A DNA stretch of 11,059 nt from Prevotella sp. CAG:1031 (GTDB lineage Bacteria > Bacteroidota > Bacteroidia > Bacteroidales > Muribaculaceae): positions 1 to 11,059 of the forward strand of contig HF985607.1 in the NCBI GenBank assembly GCA_000431215.1, in the 5' to 3' direction. The notes beneath the pieces were generated by a model that was not told the DNA's origin, did no database searches, and was given only the letters and a program-made list of their open reading frames with translations. Below, one piece after another: positions 6,044 to 11,059 of the stretch. Every line of letters starts with the position of its first letter. The first letter of the stretch is position 1. The position numbers were made by a program, and so were the translations under genes.

Positions 6044-7938
6044 TCCTTCTCGAGATATGTGTAGCCGTAGAGGCCCGACCGATAGTTATTGAGAAATTCG
6101 CGGCCTTCCTCGGGGGTTATCCGTCCGGCTTTCATAGAGGCGGTTACCCACGTCTCGAGATTGCGCACCATTCGCTTCGGGCTATACTGGACATAATCGA
6201 GCACGTCGGCTACAGTCTCACCGTCGATAACCTTGTCGATCTCGTAATGGTCTTTATAGACCGAGATATGCACGGCGTTAGTGTCGCCGAACAGATTGTG
6301 CATATCGCCGAGAATCTCCTGATAGGCGCCGACGAGGAACACTCCGATATAATAAGGTTCTCCGGGACGCACCGGGTGGACAGGCAGCGACGGATGTATT
6401 CCGGTTCCGGTCACATAATTGGCTATCTTACCGTCGCTGTCGCAAGTTATGTCCTGAATCGTGCACTGCTTGGCGGGGCGTTCGTCGAGCCGCTGCAGAG
6501 GTATTATGGGGAAAATCTGGTCTATGGCCCATGAATCAGTCATCGACTGGAACAGCGAGAAGTTGCAGAAATACTTGTCGGGAATCATCTTGGCGATCTT
6601 GCGCAGTTCCTCGGCCGGATGCTTCATATTCTGGGCAATCTCGCTGACCTCGCGCGCCACGCTCCAGAAAAGTTTCTCGATCTGCGAGCGGGTTCTGAGA
6701 TCGAGCATTCCGAGCGAGAAAAGGTCGAGCGCTTCCTCGCGAATCTGGAGTGCGTCATGCCAGCTCTCATACATCCGCTGCATATCGAGACGATCCCATA
6801 TGTCGTAGAGCTCGCGAAGAAGCTCATGAGCGTCCTCGGCCACAGTCTCGTTCTCGTTCCACTCGGGAAGCGACGTTGTCTCAAGCGCCTCGAACACCAG
6901 AACCGAATGGTGGGCAGCCAGCGAACGACCGCTCTCGGTCACGATATTCGGATGCGGCAGATCATTCTTTACACAGACGTCAACAAGGGCCGACACCGCG
7001 TCGTTGGCATACTCCTGAATGGTATAGTTCATCGAGCTTCCGCTCGCCGAATTGCGTGTGCCGTCGTAATCCACACCGAGGCCACCGCCCATGTCGACGA
7101 ACTCGACATCGAATCCGTTCTTGCAGAGCTGCACATAATATTGCATTGCCTCGCGCAGAGCGTTCTTAATACGGCGTATCTTAGTGATCTGGCTGCCGAT
7201 ATGGAAATGGACGAGCCGCAGACAGTCTTTCATCCCCTTCTTTTCGAGGAAATCGAGAGCTTCGAGCAGTTCCGACGAGTTCAGTCCGAACTTCGACTGG
7301 TCGCCTCCGCTCTCTTCCCATTTTCCCGAGCCCGACGAGGCGAGTTTGATACGGATGCCCATATTAGGGCGCACATTCAGCTCGCGCGCCATCTCTGTTA
7401 TCAGATGAAGCTCGTTGAGCTTCTCTACAACGAGGAAGATCCTGCGCCCCATTTTCTGAGCCAGAAGAGCGAGCTTGACATAAGTGGCATCCTTATAGCC
7501 GTTGCAGACAATCAGGGCATTCTCCTGCTGGTTGGTGGCGAGAACGGCATGAAGCTCGGGCTTCGAACCCGCCTCAAGACCGATATTGAACTTCTTACCA
7601 TGGGTAACGAGCTCTTCGACAACCGGGCGCATCTGATTGACCTTGATCGGATAGATCAGGTAGTTCTGGCCTTTGTAGTCATATTCTTTGGCGGCACGTT
7701 CGAAGCAGCGCGAAATCTTTTCGATACGGTTGTCAAGTATGTCGGGAAAGCGCAGCAGAAGCGGCGGCGTCACATCGCGCACCTGAAGCTCGTCCATAAC
7801 CTCCTTCAGGTCGACGGGGAAGCTGTCGTCGCGCGGCGTGACGACAACATGGCCTTTGTCGTTTATCTTGAAGTACTGACGGCCCCAGCCGTTTATATTA
7901 TACAGCTCGGCACTGTCTTCGACTTTCCATTTTCTCAT
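6040..7938 (-). CDS. speA: Biosynthetic arginine decarboxylase
   Basis: This 632-residue PLP-dependent enzyme of the alanine-racemase fold converts arginine to agmatine and CO2, the first step to putrescine and spermidine. The PLP lysine is Lys99 in YPIKVNQ. HIGSQ (246-250), GGGLGVDY (284-291), TESGR (334-338), an ITCDSDGK motif with the C-terminal catalytic Cys499, and GAYQEILGD (537-545) are present. The length and the domain inserted after the barrel match SpeA rather than diaminopimelate decarboxylase. The start is the ATG at 7938, about 25 bases after the predicted transcription start. It is the first gene of a two-gene unit with truA. No riboswitch or leader peptide fits in the short leader. 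Confidence 0.97.
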   Translation of the reverse strand: MRKWKVEDSAELYNINGWGRQYFKINDKGHVVVTPRDDSFPVDLKEVMDELQVRDVTPPLLLRFPDILDNRIEKISRCFERAAKEYDYKGQNYLIYPIKVNQMRPVVEELVTHGKKFNIGLEAGSKPELHAVLATNQQENALIVCNGYKDATYVKLALLAQKMGRRIFLVVEKLNELHLITEMARELNVRPNMGIRIKLASSGSGKWEESGGDQSKFGLNSSELLEALDFLEKKGMKDCLRLVHFHIGSQITKIRRIKNALREAMQYYVQLCKNGFDVEFVDMGGGLGVDYDGTRNSASGSSMNYTIQEYANDAVSALVDVCVKNDLPHPNIVTESGRSLAAHHSVLVFEALETTSLPEWNENETVAEDAHELLRELYDIWDRLDMQRMYESWHDALQIREEALDLFSLGMLDLRTRSQIEKLFWSVAREVSEIAQNMKHPAEELRKIAKMIPDKYFCNFSLFQSMTDSWAIDQIFPIIPLQRLDERPAKQCTIQDITCDSDGKIANYVTGTGIHPSLPVHPVRPGEPYYIGVFLVGAYQEILGDMHNLFGDTNAVHISVYKDHYEIDKVIDGETVADVLDYVQYSPKRMVRNLETWVTASMKAGRITPEEGREFLNNYRSGLYGYTYLEKE

Positions 7939-7968
7939 TATTCAGGCTCACTTAAGGTATTGAGTCTG

Positions 7969-7999
7969 CAAAGGTAGCGAAATAAAAGTTTCCGACAAA
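7969..7999 (-). promoter_or_regulatory. speA-truA promoter
   Basis: On the minus strand, -33 TTTG (plus CAAA, 7996-7999) and -7 TACCTTTG (plus CAAAGGTA, 7969-7976) are 19 bases apart. The predicted start near 7963 gives a leader of about 25 bases. The match to the Bacteroidota consensus is complete. Confidence 0.75.
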
Positions 8000-8044
8000 A
8001 ATTGAGCGGAATGAGTGTGGCTTCAATGAAATTATGCAGTTTGA

Positions 8045-8164
8045 AACTGCTCAATTACCCAAACTGTCAGTCGAATGTCAACCCACAGGAGCGTCAAGAA
8101 CATCCAAATCTACTCAAAAGTCGTAGATGGAGTGCGGCAGAGGCTTCTCAGATCATTTCGCTGA
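8045..8164 (+). pseudogene. Tyrosine recombinase (integrase) C-terminal remnant
   Basis: Read in the frame of 8045-8164, this stretch encodes TVSRM, then HRSVKNIQIYSKVVD, then a TGA at 8162. Bacteroidales phage- and transposon-type integrases end in a region of the form (T/S)VSxMLGHxSVKTTQIYAKVxD, so nearly every position aligns, including the nucleophile Tyr (codon 8111-8113) and the preceding His. The LGH motif reads STH and TTQ reads NIQ. A stop lies in frame at 8042 and no larger catalytic domain is found, so only about 35 codons remain. The fragment lies 82 bases before higB in the same direction. The assignment rests on motif recall and needs a protein search. Bases 7939-8245 hold otherwise only the flanking promoters and short palindromes. 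Confidence 0.62.
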
Positions 8165-8201
8165 GACAATTTTGAAAGTCAAAACTTATCCCATAGAATC
8201 T

Positions 8202-8231
8202 TTTGAATATCAAAATTTGTTAGTAACTTTG
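8202..8231 (+). promoter_or_regulatory. higBA promoter
   Basis: A TTTG at 8202-8205 and a -7 TAACTTTG at 8224-8231 are separated by 18 bases, slightly short for the consensus. The start would fall near 8237, leaving a leader of only about 9 bases before the higB ATG. I see no strong palindrome across the boxes that would mark the expected HigA operator. Confidence 0.6.
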
Positions 8232-8245
8232 CAAACAGATAAGTT

Positions 8246-8545
8246 ATGCACATAATCTCACATAGAAAGATCAAAGAGTTCTATGAATTGCCCGGCAACG
8301 GAGATTCGAGAATAGCGCTGGAACGATGGTACGACATCGCCCAGCAAGCCCAATGGCATAATTTCTCGGAAATTCGAGAGGATTTCCCAGCTACCGACTA
8401 TGTAGGCAATCAGCATTATGTCTTCAATATCAGAGGCAATAATTACCGATTGGTAGTAGTGATAAAATTCACGATAGGCAGAATCTTCATCCGTTTCGTC
8501 GGAACTCACAGTGAATACGATAAAATTGATTGTTCAACCATCTAA
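8246..8545 (+). CDS. higB: HigB-type toxin (RelE superfamily mRNA interferase)
   Basis: This 99-residue protein resembles E. coli HigB (YgjN), a RelE-fold toxin that cleaves mRNA on the ribosome. It starts MHIISHRKIKEFYE and has the family core HYVFNIRGNNYRLVVVIKF (near 57-75) and the C-terminal FVGTHSEYDKID motif. The length is typical for this family. The antitoxin gene follows directly in the same direction, toxin first, as in other higBA loci. The gene appears intact. Its DNA is more AT-rich than the flanking speA and tamB genes, and an integrase remnant lies just upstream, both signs of acquisition. It was assigned by motif recognition; enzymatic activity is inferred. Confidence 0.9.
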   Translation: MHIISHRKIKEFYELPGNGDSRIALERWYDIAQQAQWHNFSEIREDFPATDYVGNQHYVFNIRGNNYRLVVVIKFTIGRIFIRFVGTHSEYDKIDCSTI

Positions 8546-8555
8546 GTATAACGAT

Positions 8556-8915
8556 ATGGATATTTCAAAACAGCAATATGAGTATGCGCTCAACCGCATT
8601 GAGGAACTATTGCCGCTTGTTACTGACGAAACTCCGGCAAGCGACACGAACGCCATTGAGCTGACCATTGTCTCAGATGTGGTTGAAGCATACGAAAAGA
8701 TCCACTACCCGATAGCAAAACCGACCATCGGTGAGCTTATCAGCCTGTCAATCGAAGAGAAAGGCATGACACAGAAACAGCTTGCCAAAGAGCTGGGTGT
8801 GAGTCCGTCAAGAGTAAGCGACTATATTTCCGGCCGTGCCGAGCCTACACTACGAATAGCCCGTGCTATCTGCCTTATCCTCGGCATCGCCCCTGCCGCC
8901 ATGCTTGGAATGTAA
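8556..8915 (+). CDS. higA: HigA-type antitoxin, XRE-family HTH
   Basis: This 119-residue antitoxin has an N-terminal region (DISKQQYEYALNRIEELL) resembling HigA of E. coli and a C-terminal Cro/C1 helix-turn-helix (about 70-106: MTQKQLAKELGVSPSRVSDY, then SGRAEPTLRIARAICLIL). It should neutralise HigB and repress the shared promoter. I placed the start at the ATG at 8556, 10 bases after the higB stop. A GTG at 8511 would add 15 residues (MNTIKLIVQPSKYND) and overlap higB by 35 bases; that part encodes the conserved toxin C-terminus in the other frame, so its protein-like look may be incidental, yet it cannot be excluded. A strong terminator follows 66 bases after the stop. Confidence 0.9.
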   Translation: MDISKQQYEYALNRIEELLPLVTDETPASDTNAIELTIVSDVVEAYEKIHYPIAKPTIGELISLSIEEKGMTQKQLAKELGVSPSRVSDYISGRAEPTLRIARAICLILGIAPAAMLGM

Positions 8916-8981
8916 TATCTATCATAAACGATATTTAACGTGAGTTCGAGATAAGGCTTCGATAATTCAGCAATATAGCAC

Positions 8982-9017
8982 TCAGCCATTTAGCATAGAA
9001 CTAAGTGGCTGATTTTT
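8982..9017 (+). terminator. Rho-independent terminator of higBA
   Basis: TCAGCCATTTAG (8982-8993) pairs with CTAAGTGGCTGA (9001-9012) over 12 bp with one wobble, with a 7-base loop, followed by TTTTT (9013-9017). It ends the higBA transcript. The opposing tamB-like gene stops at 9039, so the hairpin lies between convergent genes. Read on the minus strand the stem lacks a T tract, so it is probably one-way. Confidence 0.85.
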
Positions 9018-9038
9018 GGTAGAGTCACGTAAAATCTG

Positions 9039-11059
9039 TTATTCGGAGCGGGGCTGAACGGTGTCGGCGGGGATGGTCTTCGGGCGGTTGAAGCGGCGGC
9101 GCAGGCGGCGCGCCCAGTCGAAGATGTCGTCGAAGTCGCGCTTGTAGACAATGCCGACCCCCTGGGTTGTCAGTGCCGATTTCAGGTAGTAGTTCTGGTC
9201 GTTGTAGCGGTTATAGGCTTTCAGGCGCAGCGAGCCGCTTCGGTTCAGAAGATATTCTATATCGAAATCGCCTATAAACGAGTTGTTGTTCAGCGATTTG
9301 TCGCGATAGCCGAAGTTACCGTTCAGCAGCAGCCGGTTGTTGAGAAGATGGCTCGACAGAGCCACGTCGACCTCGATATCGGAGAAGTCGCCGCGGTCGC
9401 TGCGGAAGCTCGGAGCTATGCTGAATTTGTCGCTGAGCTGGCCGAGCATCGACGACAGCTGCGACGATATCGTCGATGAAGCCACGGAAACGAGCTCGTT
9501 TCCGCGTGTGGCGCTCATATATTCCGGAGTGTAGAAACGGTTCAGCGCCAGCAGATAGATAATCTGCCGGCTCATCATCTCTTCGGTCGAGATAATCGAC
9601 CGCACTTTTCGGTAGGTGTCCTGGGTGAGCGTCGGGAATTCGAGGTCGAAATTGATGTCTGGACGCCGCATATCACCGCTGACGAGCAGCATGGCGTGGA
9701 CGGGCACATTCGTGCGATTCAGCTCACGGTCCTGAAGGAACGATTCGTCGAGGTCGCTGAGGTTAGCGTTGAGCGCATAATAAGCGCGTATGTCGAGCTG
9801 CGCCGAATAGGGATCTCCGTGGAAAGCTATCGAGCTGCCCGGTTCGATGGTGAAGTCCTTGAGGATGATGTCCTGAAAGGTGAAGTTATAGTTACCCCGG
9901 TTGAGGACATAAGTGCCATACATTCGCAGGTCTTCATTGGCCGAGCCGTAGTTCATCGTCAGCGTTCCCGAGCCTGTGGCGCGGATCTTGTCGCCGCCGG
10001 CGGGATCCATCACAAGGGTCATCGCGGCCTCGGGAGTCACATCGATATTGAAGTTCATTAGATAATCCGACGGCTTGTCGTCATTTTTCTTCACCTGCCG
10101 GCGCAGCTGCCTGACGAGGTCGGGAGTGGTATCGACCGGTGCGGCAGGGCGTTTTTCAACCGGCGTGACGTCGCGGAATGTCAGGAAATCGTAGTCGCTG
10201 GCCACTTCGCTGTCATCGAGCACGAAAGTGAAGTCGGTCCCCGCGGCTGTCGACATATCAACATTGATGTTGACCAGACCGGGACGCCCTTTGATCTCTA
10301 CGGAACCGTTACCGTAGACTTTCCCGTACCAGGGATGTTCGTCGTTGGGCTTAATGTCGTAGGCGAGCAGATCGCGGGCCTGGGTTATGTTGAACTCGAA
10401 ATGCGGTTCATGGAAATTCGTATGGGTCAGCCATCCGTTCAGAAGCGCCGTGTGTCCTTTGGCGTCGCGCAGGGTGATGTTCTTAAGGTCGATATGGCCA
10501 CGGCGAATATGAACCGAGTCTGTCGCCCAGTAGCTTGTTCCCGTTAGTCCAAGATCCATCTTCAGGTTCTCGCCGTAGACATCGCCTTCCATGTCGAGGT
10601 CGTGGAAGGTGCCCCAAAGGCGCGCGTGTCCCGAAGCGAGACCGGTTATACCGTCGCAGAAAGCCGACATGAACGGGCGCAGGAACGCCACGTTGGCCTT
10701 GTCGGCGTCGAAAGTGAAGTCAAGAAGCTCCCCCTTCGGCACAATCTTTCCCGATATCAGCGAATGATGTCCGTTGGCCTGGGAAATGTCGGCATCGATC
10801 GTCACCGCACCCTCATGGGGATGCCAGGCGCTTTCAATGATTCCGTCGCCCATAACCGCACCATTGTAGCTGAGTCCGACCACCGACAGGTTCGGTGTGT
10901 AAGCGATCGGAGCGGAAGTAAGCAGATTGCGGCCATATATTATTCCGGTGGCATTGCCGCCGAAAGCCACGTTGTTGATATTCAATGTCTCGAAAATGAA
11001 GTCGAGATTGATGTCGCGCAGCTCGATTTTCAGCACATCGGCAGAATCTGGCGAAGCCG
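9039..11059 (-). CDS. tamB: TamB-like translocation/assembly module protein (C-terminal part)
   Basis: This is the C-terminal 672 residues of a large protein; the frame is open to the right edge, so the start lies outside (a GTG at 11036 is internal, not a start). It shows the repetitive beta-rich pattern of AsmA/TamB proteins, with alternating hydrophobic strands such as GNGSVEIKGRPGLVNINVDM and ATGSGTLTMNYGSANEDLRM, and the DUF490 C-terminus with YVLNRGNYNFTFQDIILKDF, SIAFHGDPYSAQLDIRAYY and VHAMLLVSGDMRRPDINFDL. TamB spans the periplasm from the inner membrane and helps outer-membrane protein or lipid transport. The tail ends in a basic FDWARRLRRRFNRPK stretch. It converges with higBA. Assignment to the family is firm; the exact cargo is unknown. 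Confidence 0.93.
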   Translation of the reverse strand, partial: ASPDSADVLKIELRDINLDFIFETLNINNVAFGGNATGIIYGRNLLTSAPIAYTPNLSVVGLSYNGAVMGDGIIESAWHPHEGAVTIDADISQANGHHSLISGKIVPKGELLDFTFDADKANVAFLRPFMSAFCDGITGLASGHARLWGTFHDLDMEGDVYGENLKMDLGLTGTSYWATDSVHIRRGHIDLKNITLRDAKGHTALLNGWLTHTNFHEPHFEFNITQARDLLAYDIKPNDEHPWYGKVYGNGSVEIKGRPGLVNINVDMSTAAGTDFTFVLDDSEVASDYDFLTFRDVTPVEKRPAAPVDTTPDLVRQLRRQVKKNDDKPSDYLMNFNIDVTPEAAMTLVMDPAGGDKIRATGSGTLTMNYGSANEDLRMYGTYVLNRGNYNFTFQDIILKDFTIEPGSSIAFHGDPYSAQLDIRAYYALNANLSDLDESFLQDRELNRTNVPVHAMLLVSGDMRRPDINFDLEFPTLTQDTYRKVRSIISTEEMMSRQIIYLLALNRFYTPEYMSATRGNELVSVASSTISSQLSSMLGQLSDKFSIAPSFRSDRGDFSDIEVDVALSSHLLNNRLLLNGNFGYRDKSLNNNSFIGDFDIEYLLNRSGSLRLKAYNRYNDQNYYLKSALTTQGVGIVYKRDFDDIFDWARRLRRRFNRPKTIPADTVQPRSE

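Noticed and set aside
6619..7977. Long plus-strand open frame (452 codons) opposite speA
   Set aside because: It is fully antisense to a clear, intact speA; such long shadows are common in GC-rich genes.
8146..8166. TCTCAG/CTGAGA hairpin near the end of the integrase stub, a possible terminator
   Set aside because: The stem is only 6 bp and the following T run is short and displaced, so support is too weak.

Overview
The window looks like chromosomal DNA from a Bacteroidales bacterium, probably of the Muribaculaceae type. The evidence is several promoters of the Bacteroidota form (-33 TTTG, about 20 bases, -7 TAnnTTTG), little sign of Shine-Dalgarno sequences, a DUF3256 protein, a Bacteroidales-type TamB, and GC-rich coding DNA with AT-rich spacers. 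The family-level placement is inference. Most of the window is ordinary core genome.

Layout, left to right. Bases 1-300 hold the promoter and leader of a minus-strand gene lying off the left edge, one copy of a 120-bp repeat (R), and the terminator of rpmE2. rpmE2 (zinc-free ribosomal protein bL31 type B) reads left. Divergent from it, through interleaved promoters, is the start of a U32-family gene. That gene is cut after codon 139 exactly where the second R copy begins, so it is a pseudogene. Then come two minus-strand transcription units. The first is a DEAD-box RNA helicase, a DUF3256 secreted protein, xseA and xseB (both subunits of exonuclease VII); the DUF3256 gene and xseA share an ATGA overlap. 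The second is speA (arginine decarboxylase) followed by truA (tRNA pseudouridine synthase), also joined by an ATGA overlap.

Bases about 7980-9020 form a small AT-richer island: a decayed C-terminal fragment of a tyrosine recombinase that still carries the QIY nucleophile motif, a complete toxin-first higBA system with its own promoter, and a strong terminator. This suggests the toxin-antitoxin pair arrived on a mobile element. The window ends in the C-terminal half of a large tamB-like gene running off the right edge.

I found no CRISPR array, tRNA, rRNA or intact transposase, and no convincing new multi-gene system. The most informative features are the R repeat pair with the interrupted U32 gene, and the integrase remnant beside higBA.
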